Positions 56,130 to 64,000 of a stretch of DNA of 64,000 nt are shown here, piece after piece; position 1 is the stretch's first letter, and each line of letters opens with the position of its first letter. A model generated the notes under the pieces. That model was not told where the DNA came from, did no database searches, and was given only the letters and a program-made list of their open reading frames with translations. Both the position numbers and the translations under genes were made by a program. This DNA is from Pseudomonas migulae. Lineage in GTDB: Bacteria; Pseudomonadota; Gammaproteobacteria; Pseudomonadales; Pseudomonadaceae. The stretch is from contig NZ_JALJWR010000001.1 of assembly GCF_024169315.1 (NCBI RefSeq), positions 2,501,501 to 2,565,500 on the forward strand, read 5' to 3'.

Positions 56130-58973
56130 TTGGTCCCTGATATCCACTCCCATACGCCAGCGCTGAGTGCTAATGACGGTCGTGGCCTAACGGTGCGGCA
56201 AGTGGCGTATCTGCGCACGGTTGTAGCCGACAAAGTCGCTGCGCGCATCGTCACTCAGCAATATGACGCCGCCGGGCGATTGGTGACTCAACGCGACCCT
56301 CGACTCCTCTCACCGGCCACCCGGCCGAACCAGACAACGTTTTACAGCCTGTCGGGTGCGGCATTGTTGACAGAAAACGTCGATGCGGGATGGCGCTTGA
56401 GCCTGGCAGGCGAAACCGGGCAAGTTCATGAACATTGGGATGGCCGAGGCAGCCACTGGCAGAACGAGTACGACAAACTGCGTCGGCCGACCGCCATCCA
56501 TCAACAAACCCCGGGCATGGATGTACGCAGTGTCGAACGGCTGATGTATGCCGACAATACGATCGAGTTTGCCAACCGCAACCAATGCGGCAGCTTGATC
56601 CGCCACGATGATCCGGCCGGTACGCTGTGGTATGAGCAAACCGCCCTGAACGGTGGATTGATCCGCCAAACCCGGCGTTTGCTGCCAAATGCGACGGACC
56701 TGTCCGCCAACTGGCCCGAGGCTGAAGCTGACCGCGATCCATTACTGCAACCTGGGCCGGGGTACACCAGCACATCTCTTTACAGTGCGTCAGGGGAAGT
56801 GATCGAACTGACAGACGCCGGTGGTCACCGACAACAATTCAAGTTCGATCGTGCCGGGCAATTGCAATGCATTGACCTGACGCTTAATTCTCAAGAACCG
56901 CAACCGCTGTTGAAGGCTGCTCATTACAACGCCGAAGGCCAGTTGCTGACACAGATCACCGGCAACGATGTCACCAGTAATAGCACCTATGAGGCGTCGA
57001 CTGGCCGGTTGGAACGCTTGACCACCATCACTTCAAAACGCGAGCGGCTCCAGGAGTTGAGTTACGAGTATGACCCGGTCGGCAACATTGTCCGAATGGT
57101 GGACCACACCCAGCCCGACAGTTATTTCGCCAACCAGCGTGTGGCAGCAGAAAACACGTACACCTACGACAGCCTCTCCCAACTCACCTGCGCCACGGGT
57201 CGCGAAAAGGCGGGCGCGGGCCGGACACCAGGGTTGCCGGAGTTGATGATCCCCAGCCCCATCGATCCTGCCCGGTTGCTCAACTACACCGAGTATTACG
57301 AGTACGACGCAGGTGGCAATCGGACCGAACTTCGTCATGAGAGTGACCGAAACCCATTCACTCATTCAATGCGTGTCGATCCGCAAAGCAACCGCGCGTT
57401 GCCGTGGAATGAAGGGGAAGACGAACCCGACTTCAAGCGCTACTTCGACGCGAACGGCAACCTGCAACGCCTGATCCCCGGTGCGCAGCCGATGACCTGG
57501 GATGCGCGTAATCAGTTGCAAAGCGTAATCACCGTACGCCGCTCGACAGCGGCCGATGACGGTGAGTGGTTTCGCTACAACGCGGGCGGTGAACGGGTCG
57601 TAAAATTCAGCACCCGACAAGCTCGAGCCGTCACACACCAGCGTGTCGTCCATTACTTGCCCGGACTGGAAGTGCGCAGAATCGATGACGATGAAGAACT
57701 TCAGGTCATCTGCGTTCCACTGGCTCGTGGCAGCGTGCGGTGCCTGCATTGGGTCAAGGGCAAACCTGACGATATCGAGGCTGATCAACTACGTTACAGC
57801 GTCGACGATCATTTGGGGTCTTGCAGTCTGGAAGTGGATAAAAACGCGGGGGTGATCAGCCATGAAGGCTACTACCCATTTGGCGGTACAGCCTGGTGGG
57901 CGGCTCGTTCGCGTGTTGAGGCTGATTTCAAGACCGTTCGGTATTCGGGCAAGGAACGGGATACAAGCGGGCTTTATTACTATGGTGCCCGGTACTATGC
58001 AGGGTGGCTTGGACGATGGATTAATCCGGATCCGGCGGGAAGTATAGACGGGCTTAATCGCTATAAAATGGTGGGTAACAATCCCATTGTGTATAGAGAT
58101 CCAAACGGAATGGATAAAAAACCAATCAATCAGGATATCCATATGATATGGATTGGCGAAGCACCAGAAAAATTAGCAGCACACGTAGCAAACATTAATA
58201 ACACTGCCGAACAGGCCAGTGGTTACAAAGTGCACTTATATCTGGAAACAGCCACCAAAGACAAATACGCCTCAACACTGGAAAAATTGAAAATTCACGA
58301 AATAGTCTATTTAAGAGACAGTGAGATTTTCCGCGACTTTCAAAAAACCGAAGTCGCGACCTTATACAATGATTTCAGATTGGGAGACCCGAAAAACCTC
58401 GCTTATGTAGCAGACGTTTTAAAACCGTTCATCGTGTATAAGCTCGGTGGAATGTACTCCGATGTCGACGATGTCTATCACCACGACGATCGAACAGATG
58501 AGGGAGCGCAGTTAGGCAATACATCATTAATGGCAGAGCCTGACGAAATTGTTACACATGAGCCTGTGCACGTGTCTTGGGAAGGGGCTGTTTCTGATCC
58601 CTTGATCCCCAACAGCTCGTTCGCTGCTCATGCCGGAAACCCGATTTTAAAGGATATAATGAATGAAATGACTCTACGGTATACAAAAAATGTCGGCTCA
58701 GGAGAGTTCTCCAAAAACGGTGGATATATCGGACAGGCAATACTGGAGAAAAACCCCAATGGCAGACCAAAAATAATGGGCAACATGGTAGGGCCTCTAG
58801 TATATACAGACGTCATTGCGCGTCATGATGACCAGATAGCGGAAATGTTCAAACTTGACAAAAAGATAAAATCTTACGAAGAAAAAGCCCCCATGGGTTT
58901 TTATGCCAAAATGACAACAAAAATGCCACTTGGCCGATACATTCAACTTGGCAACGCTAACTCTTGGAAATAA
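56130..58973 (+). CDS. Orphan TccC-like RHS-repeat toxin with a C-terminal glycosyltransferase-like domain
   Basis: 947 residues if TTG 56130 is the start (AAGGGG at 56116-56121 is 8 nt upstream); GTG 56094 is the alternative and no ATG fits. The N-terminus SHTPALSANDGRGLTVRQVAYLR and YDAAGRLVTQRDPRLL match TccC-type Tc-toxin C components. YD-repeats fill the middle. The core ends GLYYYGARYYAGWLGRWINPDPAG and DPNG (D634 and D657, 19 residues between the DPxG motifs), the autocleavage arrangement. The C-terminus (about 660-947, AT-rich) has MIWIGEAPEKL and YVADVLKPFIVYKLGGMYSDVDD. This pattern resembles GT32/TcdB-type glycosyltransferases with DXD at 778-780. No Tc A or B gene and no immunity gene lie nearby. 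Confidence 0.82.
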   Translation: MVPDIHSHTPALSANDGRGLTVRQVAYLRTVVADKVAARIVTQQYDAAGRLVTQRDPRLLSPATRPNQTTFYSLSGAALLTENVDAGWRLSLAGETGQVHEHWDGRGSHWQNEYDKLRRPTAIHQQTPGMDVRSVERLMYADNTIEFANRNQCGSLIRHDDPAGTLWYEQTALNGGLIRQTRRLLPNATDLSANWPEAEADRDPLLQPGPGYTSTSLYSASGEVIELTDAGGHRQQFKFDRAGQLQCIDLTLNSQEPQPLLKAAHYNAEGQLLTQITGNDVTSNSTYEASTGRLERLTTITSKRERLQELSYEYDPVGNIVRMVDHTQPDSYFANQRVAAENTYTYDSLSQLTCATGREKAGAGRTPGLPELMIPSPIDPARLLNYTEYYEYDAGGNRTELRHESDRNPFTHSMRVDPQSNRALPWNEGEDEPDFKRYFDANGNLQRLIPGAQPMTWDARNQLQSVITVRRSTAADDGEWFRYNAGGERVVKFSTRQARAVTHQRVVHYLPGLEVRRIDDDEELQVICVPLARGSVRCLHWVKGKPDDIEADQLRYSVDDHLGSCSLEVDKNAGVISHEGYYPFGGTAWWAARSRVEADFKTVRYSGKERDTSGLYYYGARYYAGWLGRWINPDPAGSIDGLNRYKMVGNNPIVYRDPNGMDKKPINQDIHMIWIGEAPEKLAAHVANINNTAEQASGYKVHLYLETATKDKYASTLEKLKIHEIVYLRDSEIFRDFQKTEVATLYNDFRLGDPKNLAYVADVLKPFIVYKLGGMYSDVDDVYHHDDRTDEGAQLGNTSLMAEPDEIVTHEPVHVSWEGAVSDPLIPNSSFAAHAGNPILKDIMNEMTLRYTKNVGSGEFSKNGGYIGQAILEKNPNGRPKIMGNMVGPLVYTDVIARHDDQIAEMFKLDKKIKSYEEKAPMGFYAKMTTKMPLGRYIQLGNANSWK

Positions 58974-59096
58974 CCGTCGTTTATAACTGCGCAGCGGAAA
59001 ACTCAGGGATAACGTGAGCGACTTATCATTGGATTTACAGTTCGCACTCACCGCTCATGCTATGGTGCACTCCTTATTTTTGCCTGTTCCCACAGC

Positions 59097-60863
59097 ATGC
59101 TGCCGACTTCCCGATCCCTGCGCCTGACGCTGTACACCTTTCTCATCCTCGCCGGTGCAGCCCTCGCCGCCACCCTGGCCATGCGTCACGCCGAGCGTCA
59201 GGCCCTGGTGGAAGACGCGGCCCGCGCCAATCAGCAACTGGGCCTGTACGCCACGTCCCTGCACACCCTGATCGAACGCTACCGCGCCCTGCCCGCCGTG
59301 CTGGCGCTGGACCCGGAGCTGCGTTCGGCGCTCAAAGGGCCGGTGACGCCCGAACAGCAGGACGCGCTGAACCGCAAACTGGAGAAGATCAACGGTGCGG
59401 CCGAGTCCTCGACCCTGGAACTGCTCGATCACACCGGCCTCGCCGTAGCGGCGAGCAACTGGCGTTTGCCCAGCAGTTACGTCGGTCACAACTACGGTTT
59501 TCGTCCTTACTTCAGCCAGACCCGAACCCAGGGCACCGGGCGCTTTTATGCGGTGGGCGTGACCAGCGGGATTCCCGGTTACTTCCTGTCCAGCGCCGTC
59601 ACGGGCGACGACGGGCAGTTTCTCGGCGCGATGGTAGTGAAGCTCGAATTTCCGGAACTGGAACGCGAATGGCGTCAGGGCAGCGATACGCTGCTGGTCA
59701 GCGATGCACGCGGAATCATCTTCATCGCCAACCAGCCAGGCTGGCGCTATCGCTTGTTGAAGCCGCTGAACGACAGCGATCACGCCGAACTCAAGGCCAC
59801 CCGCCAATACGACAAGCAACCGCTGACGCTGCTGGACTATCAATCGCTGCGCCGCTTCGACGATAACAGCGAGCTGGCGCGGGTCAATGGCCCGGACGGC
59901 AAAACAGATTACCTGTGGGAATCCTTGCCGCTGGCCACCGAAGGCTGGACCCTGCACCTGCTGCGCCGCCCGCAGGTCGCCTTCGAAGACAGTCGCAACG
60001 CCGCGCTTGCCGCTGCCGGCCTGTGGCTGACGCTGGTGTTTCTGCTGCTGTTCCTCAATCAGCGCTGGCGTCTGGCAAAAATGCGCCAGCGCAGTCGCGA
60101 AGAACTCGAACAACTGGTGGAAGAGCGCACCCGCGACCTGCGCACCGCCCAGGACGGTCTGGTGCAATCGGCCAAACTCGCGGCCCTCGGCCAGATGTCG
60201 GCGGCGCTTGCCCATGAAATCAATCAACCGCTGACCGCACAACGCATGCAACTGGCGACCTTGCGCCTGCTGCTCGATCACGGCCGGGTCGACGACGCCT
60301 ACAAGGCGCTCAAACCGGTGGATGACATGCTGACGCGCATGGCCGCCCTCACCGGCCACCTGAAAACCTTCGCCCGTAAAAGCCCCAGCGGCTTGCGCGA
60401 ACGTCTGGACCTGGCGGCGGTGGTGGACCAATCGCTGGAGCTGCTCGACACGCGCCTGCGCGATGAACAGGTCAGCACAGTGCTGCACCTGACACGCCCG
60501 GCGTGGGTGCGCGGCGATGCGATTCGACTGGAGCAGGTGCTGATCAATCTGCTGCGCAATGCGCTGGATGCGATGCAGGATAAACCCTGCAAACGTCTGG
60601 AGATCCGCCTCGAAGCCGACGAACAACTGTGGCGCCTGAGCGTCATCGACAACGGCAGTGGCATCGCCGAGGAGAACCTGTCGAAGGTCTTTGATCCGTT
60701 TTTCACCACCAAACCGGTGGGCGATGGCCTGGGCATCGGTCTGGCCGTATCCTTTGCCATCGTTCACGAATCGGGCGGACGCCTGAGCGCCGATAATCAC
60801 GACAACGGCGCGGTGTTCACACTCACCCTGCCCATCGACCCGGAGGCTCATGGCCCATGCTGA
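59097..60863 (+). CDS. DctB/MifS-family sensor histidine kinase
   Basis: 588 residues. TM1 is about 10-28 and TM2 about 302-321. The periplasmic region is a double PDC/CACHE sensor with SSTLELLDHTGLAVAASNWRLPSSYVGHNYGFRPYF, the DctB-type ligand pattern. After a coiled coil, HisKA has His373 in LGQMSAALAHEINQPL, and the ATPase domain has NLLRNALDAM, DNGSGI and GLGIGLAVS. It should phosphorylate the regulator encoded next (7-nt overlap). Because the downstream gene is an alpha-ketoglutarate permease, it is more like P. aeruginosa MifS than a succinate-sensing DctB. Confidence 0.9.
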   Translation: MLPTSRSLRLTLYTFLILAGAALAATLAMRHAERQALVEDAARANQQLGLYATSLHTLIERYRALPAVLALDPELRSALKGPVTPEQQDALNRKLEKINGAAESSTLELLDHTGLAVAASNWRLPSSYVGHNYGFRPYFSQTRTQGTGRFYAVGVTSGIPGYFLSSAVTGDDGQFLGAMVVKLEFPELEREWRQGSDTLLVSDARGIIFIANQPGWRYRLLKPLNDSDHAELKATRQYDKQPLTLLDYQSLRRFDDNSELARVNGPDGKTDYLWESLPLATEGWTLHLLRRPQVAFEDSRNAALAAAGLWLTLVFLLLFLNQRWRLAKMRQRSREELEQLVEERTRDLRTAQDGLVQSAKLAALGQMSAALAHEINQPLTAQRMQLATLRLLLDHGRVDDAYKALKPVDDMLTRMAALTGHLKTFARKSPSGLRERLDLAAVVDQSLELLDTRLRDEQVSTVLHLTRPAWVRGDAIRLEQVLINLLRNALDAMQDKPCKRLEIRLEADEQLWRLSVIDNGSGIAEENLSKVFDPFFTTKPVGDGLGIGLAVSFAIVHESGGRLSADNHDNGAVFTLTLPIDPEAHGPC

Positions 60864-62182
60864 ATTCAGTGATGGTGGTCGACGACGAAAGCAGCATCCG
60901 CAGCGCCGTCGAACAGTGGCTGAGCCTGTCGGGTTTCGAGGTGCAGTTGTTCAGCCGCGCCGATGAGTGCCTGGCACAGTTACCGAAGCATTTCCCCGGT
61001 GTGATCCTCAGCGACGTGCGCATGCCCGGCATGACCGGGCTGGAACTGCTGGCCGAAGTTCAGCGCCGCGATGCCGACTTGCCGGTGATCCTGCTGACCG
61101 GCCATGGCGATGTACCGATGGCCGTCGATGCGATGCGCGATGGCGCCTACGACTTTCTCGAAAAACCTTTCAGCCCGGAAACCCTGCTCGGCAGTCTGCG
61201 TCGCGCGCTGGACAAGCGCCGGCTGGTGCTGGAAAACCGCGCCTTGCATGAGCAGGCCGACAACCGCGCCAAACTCGACGCGACCTTGCTTGGCGTGTCC
61301 CGTGGTTTGCAGACGCTGCGTCGACAAGTGCTGGACCTGGCAGCGTTGCCGGTCAACGTATTGATCCGCGGCGAAACCGGCAGCGGCAAGGAGCTGGTTG
61401 CCCGTTGCCTGCATGACTTCGGGCCGCGCGCCGGCAAGCCGTTTGTCGCGCTCAATTGCGCGGCGATTCCCGAGCAGTTGTTCGAGGCCGAGCTGTTCGG
61501 TCACGAGAGCGGCGCGTTCACCGGCGCTCAGGGCAAGCGCATCGGCAAGCTTGAATACGCCGATGGCGGCACGCTGTTTCTCGATGAAATCGAAAGCATG
61601 CCGCTGGCCCAGCAGGTGAAATTGCTGCGGGTATTGCAGGAGCAAAAGCTGGAGCGGCTGGGTTCCAATCAGAGCATTCACGTGGACTTGCGGATCATCG
61701 CTGCGACCAAACCGGACTTGCTGGATGAAGCGCGGGCCGGGCGGTTTCGCGAGGATCTCGCCTATCGGCTGAACGTCGCCGAGTTGCGGTTACCGCCATT
61801 GCGAGAGCGGCGTGAAGACATTCCGCTGTTGTTCGAGTCGTTTGCGCAGAATGCAGCCGAGCGCCTGGGGCGCACATTCCCACCCTTGAGCGGCCCGCAG
61901 TTGAGCCATTTGCTGAGCCATGACTGGCCGGGCAATGTGCGCGAACTGGCGAACGTCGCCGAGCGGCAGGTGTTGGGGCTGGGCGAGCCGGAACCAATGG
62001 GCATCGATCCCGGGCAGTCGCTGGCGGCGCAAGCGGAAGCGTTCGAAGCGCATTGCCTGCGCGCGGCGTTGACGCGGCACAAGGGCGATGTGAAAGCGGT
62101 GCTGGAAGAGCTGCAGCTGCCGCGTCGCACGTTCAATGAAAAGATGCAGCGGCATGGGTTGACGCGGGAGATGTTTTTGTAG
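60857..62182 (+). CDS. Sigma-54-dependent response regulator, DctD/MifR type
   Basis: 441 residues. The receiver domain has phosphorylation site Asp53 in VILSDVRMPGMTG. The AAA+ domain has Walker A GETGSGKE (about 172-179), the sigma-54-contact loop GAFTGA at 219-224, and Walker B GGTLFLDEIE. The C-terminal Fis-type helix-turn-helix reads LRAALTRHKGDVKAVLEELQLPRRTFNEKM. It likely activates the permease gene from the paired palindromes at 62326-62373. Its start overlaps the kinase gene by 7 nt. Confidence 0.93.
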   Translation: MLNSVMVVDDESSIRSAVEQWLSLSGFEVQLFSRADECLAQLPKHFPGVILSDVRMPGMTGLELLAEVQRRDADLPVILLTGHGDVPMAVDAMRDGAYDFLEKPFSPETLLGSLRRALDKRRLVLENRALHEQADNRAKLDATLLGVSRGLQTLRRQVLDLAALPVNVLIRGETGSGKELVARCLHDFGPRAGKPFVALNCAAIPEQLFEAELFGHESGAFTGAQGKRIGKLEYADGGTLFLDEIESMPLAQQVKLLRVLQEQKLERLGSNQSIHVDLRIIAATKPDLLDEARAGRFREDLAYRLNVAELRLPPLRERREDIPLLFESFAQNAAERLGRTFPPLSGPQLSHLLSHDWPGNVRELANVAERQVLGLGEPEPMGIDPGQSLAAQAEAFEAHCLRAALTRHKGDVKAVLEELQLPRRTFNEKMQRHGLTREMFL

Positions 62183-62190
62183 TGTTTGGA

Positions 62191-62296
62191 CGGGCCCCTT
62201 CGCGGGCAAGCCTCGCTCCTACAGGATTTGTGTCGTTTCCAATAATTCCGGGCGACTCGAAACCTGTAGGAGCGAGGCTCGCCCGCGAAGGGGCCG
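62191..62296. repeat. REPIN-type inverted repeat, GCCTCGCTCCTACAGG variant
   Basis: CCTTCGCGGGCAAGCCTCGC near 62197 and the inverted CTGTAGGAGCGAGGCTCGCC near 62264. The core (TAGGAGCGAGGCT) differs from the GTGGGAGCGGGCT copies. It lies directly after the regulator gene. Confidence 0.9.
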
Positions 62297-62325
62297 GTAC
62301 AAACAATACAAACCCACAAGCCAGA

Positions 62326-62373
62326 TAAGCGATTTTCCGCTCACACTCAACTTCCAATAAGCGGATTTCCGCT
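62326..62373. promoter_or_regulatory. Pair of palindromic activator sites for the permease promoter
   Basis: TAAGCGATTTTCCGCT (62326-62341) and TAAGCGGATTTCCGCT (62358-62373). The second contains the perfect palindrome AGCGGA-TT-TCCGCT; the first differs by two bases in one arm. They start 32 bp apart, about three helical turns. Their centres lie near -108 and -76 relative to the predicted transcription start, the normal place for a sigma-54 activator. Confidence 0.75.
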
Positions 62374-62414
62374 CAAAAAATCCTCCACCCCCCTCTAAAC
62401 CGGCCCTCCCCCCG

Positions 62415-62432
62415 TTGGCACAGGTCCTGCTA
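62415..62432 (+). promoter_or_regulatory. Sigma-54 (-24/-12) promoter of the permease gene
   Basis: TTGGCACAGGTCCTGCTA: invariant GG at 62417-62418 and GC at 62429-62430 with exactly 10 nt between, plus TTGGCAC matching the -24 consensus. Predicted start is near 62442, 52 nt before the ATG. The adjacent gene for a sigma-54 activator supports it. Confidence 0.85.
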
Positions 62433-62493
62433 TAGCCCCAGCAGGCTGCGTTTCAACGCGCTCCACAAAAACAATTAAACGAAGGATCCTTCA

Positions 62494-63816
62494 ATGGATA
62501 ACTCCAACGCCCTGCCCCTTGGGTCGGCTGCCGTGCCGGCCAAAGAAAGAACCACTGCCAGTCGCATCAAATCGATTTTCAGCGGCTCCGTCGGCAACAT
62601 GGTCGAGTGGTACGACTGGTACGTCTACGCCGCCTTCTCCCTGTACTTCGCCAAAGCGTTTTTCCCCAAAGGCGACACCACCGCACAACTGCTTAACACC
62701 GCCGCGATCTTCGCCGTGGGCTTCCTGATGCGCCCGATCGGTGGCTGGCTGATGGGACTCTACGCCGACAAGGCCGGTCGCAAGAAAGCGCTCATGGCTT
62801 CGGTGTACCTGATGTGTTTCGGCTCGCTGGTGATCGCCCTGAGCCCGGGGTATGAAACCATTGGCATCGGCGCGCCGATCCTGCTGATCTTCGCTCGTCT
62901 GCTGCAAGGCCTGTCGGTCGGTGGCGAGTACGGCACCTCGGCCACCTACCTCAGCGAGATGGCGACCAAGGACCGTCGCGGCTTCTTCTCCAGCTTCCAG
63001 TACGTGACCCTGATCTCCGGCCAGCTCATCGCTCTGGGCGTGCTGATCGTGCTGCAAAACTTCCTGACCACCGAAGAGCTGTATGCCTGGGGTTGGCGCA
63101 TCCCGTTCGCCATCGGCGCACTGTGTGCCGTGGTCGCGCTGTACCTGCGTCGTGGCATGGAAGAGACCGAGTCGTTCACCAAGGTCAAGAAAGAGAAAAA
63201 AGAAAGCGCGATGCGCACCTTGATGCGCCATCCGAAGGAACTGATGACCGTGGTCGGCCTGACCATGGGCGGCACCCTGGCGTTCTACACCTACACCACG
63301 TACATGCAGAAATACCTGGTGAACACCGTCGGCATGAGCATCTCCGACTCCACCACCATTTCCGCTGCCACGCTGTTCCTGTTCATGTGCCTGCAACCGA
63401 TCATCGGCGGCTTGTCGGATAAAGTCGGCCGTCGGCCGATCCTGATTGCCTTCGGCATCCTCGGCACGCTGTTCACCGTGCCGATCCTGACCACCCTGCA
63501 CACCATCCAGAGCTGGTGGGGCGCGTTCTTCCTGATCATGGCGGCGCTGATCATCGTCAGCGGCTACACCTCGATCAACGCGGTGGTGAAAGCCGAGCTG
63601 TTCCCGACCGAAATCCGCGCACTGGGCGTGGGCTTGCCGTATGCACTGACCGTGTCGATCTTCGGCGGCACCGCTGAATACATCGCGCTGTGGTTCAAGA
63701 GCATTGGCATGGAAACCGGTTACTACTGGTATGTCACCGCGTGCATTGCCGTGTCGTTGCTGGTGTACATCACCATGAAAGACACCCGCAAGCATTCGCG
63801 GATCGAAACGGACTGA
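62494..63816 (+). CDS. kgtP: Alpha-ketoglutarate:H+ symporter KgtP (MFS)
   Basis: 440 residues, twelve membrane helices. It belongs to the metabolite:H+ symporter branch: SVGNMVEWYDWYVYAAFSLYFAKAFFP at the first helix, MRPIGGWLMGLYADKAGRKKAL between helices 2 and 3, and LQGLSVGGEYGTSATYLSEMA. It resembles KgtP more than proline or citrate relatives; substrate is inferred. The preceding sigma-54 promoter and the MifSR-like genes suggest induction by alpha-ketoglutarate. AAGGA lies upstream of the ATG, and a terminator follows. Confidence 0.88.
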   Translation: MDNSNALPLGSAAVPAKERTTASRIKSIFSGSVGNMVEWYDWYVYAAFSLYFAKAFFPKGDTTAQLLNTAAIFAVGFLMRPIGGWLMGLYADKAGRKKALMASVYLMCFGSLVIALSPGYETIGIGAPILLIFARLLQGLSVGGEYGTSATYLSEMATKDRRGFFSSFQYVTLISGQLIALGVLIVLQNFLTTEELYAWGWRIPFAIGALCAVVALYLRRGMEETESFTKVKKEKKESAMRTLMRHPKELMTVVGLTMGGTLAFYTYTTYMQKYLVNTVGMSISDSTTISAATLFLFMCLQPIIGGLSDKVGRRPILIAFGILGTLFTVPILTTLHTIQSWWGAFFLIMAALIIVSGYTSINAVVKAELFPTEIRALGVGLPYALTVSIFGGTAEYIALWFKSIGMETGYYWYVTACIAVSLLVYITMKDTRKHSRIETD

Positions 63817-63831
63817 GTCCGCCAGCGGCAC

Positions 63832-63870
63832 AAAAAAAAGGGGCAGACCTTAGCGGGTCTGCCCCTTTTT
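63832..63870 (+). terminator. Terminator after kgtP
   Basis: AAAAAGGGGCAGACC, 5-nt loop, GGGTCTGCCCCTTTTT; nearly perfect stem with T-run. Confidence 0.92.
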
Positions 63871-63891
63871 CGTTGCATCAACGCAGCCCCC

Positions 63892-63982
63892 TGTGGGAGC
63901 GGGCTTGCTCGCGAAGGCGGTGTATCAGTCAGCCAATTTGTTAAATGTGAAGCCGCTTTCGCGAGCAAGCCCGCTCCCACAT
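63892..63982. repeat. REPIN-type inverted repeat at the window end
   Basis: TGTGGGAGCGGGCTTGCTCG near 63892 and its inverted partner ending near 63982, about 45 bp of spacer. No gene is seen after kgtP in the window. Confidence 0.9.
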
Positions 63983-64000
63983 TTGGACCGCATCGCTGGA

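Noticed and set aside
62491..63831. 446-codon frame opposite kgtP
   Set aside because: Shadow of the permease gene; kgtP has the promoter, ribosome binding site and terminator.

Overview
The window is a stretch of Pseudomonas chromosome, most like the P. fluorescens group. This rests on gene content and on gene order recalled from P. aeruginosa (tolQRAB-pal-cpoB, ruvCAB, oprD, mvaT, a PctA-type chemoreceptor, pykA/sadC/fumA). It also rests on many copies of the short palindromic repeat with core GTGGGAGCGGGCTTGC. No rRNA, tRNA, insertion sequence, prophage or CRISPR array was seen. No database search was possible; synteny statements are from memory.

Region 1 (1-17.3 kb): the start of queE, then the envelope operon ybgC-tolQ-tolR-tolA-tolB-pal-cpoB, the Holliday junction genes ruvC-ruvA-ruvB, yebC, aspS, a small FmdB zinc-ribbon protein, a small ribbon-helix-helix protein and dps, all on the minus strand. 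These are followed by a membrane-anchored cold-shock-domain protein, slyX, a HIT hydrolase, the porin oprD and an MscS channel.

Region 2 (17.4-30 kb): yajQ, panE, an orphan hybrid-free histidine kinase coupled to a cobalamin adenosyltransferase, a Nudix/ThiE-like fusion, a glutathione S-transferase, argJ, secA, the helicase-loader gene dciA and a HerA-like ATPase.

Region 3 (30-46.6 kb): an amino-acid-type dCACHE chemoreceptor and a three-gene glycan operon (glycosyltransferase, deacetylase, flippase-like protein). Next come a gene-free 1.18-kb composite repeat, a 65-residue protein, purU, mvaT, sbcB and a tightly overlapping six-gene operon RDD-SpoIIM-DUF4129-DUF4350-MoxR-DUF58.

Region 4 (46.7-59 kb): a PilZ protein, a TPR lipoprotein, pykA, an enoyl-CoA hydratase, a 2Fe-2S/flavin reductase, a SadC-like diguanylate cyclase and fumarase. 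Two AT-rich accessory genes sit in this housekeeping block: a delta-60 repeat protein (49672-50970) and an orphan TccC-like RHS protein whose C-terminus looks like a DXD glycosyltransferase toxin (56130-58973). Both have the same rare palindrome, CTGTCA-N4-TGACAG, upstream. This pair is the most interesting candidate system in the window.

Region 5 (59-64 kb): a DctB/MifS-type sensor, a sigma-54-dependent DctD/MifR-type regulator and an alpha-ketoglutarate permease. A near-consensus -24/-12 promoter and two helically phased palindromes lie in front of the permease.
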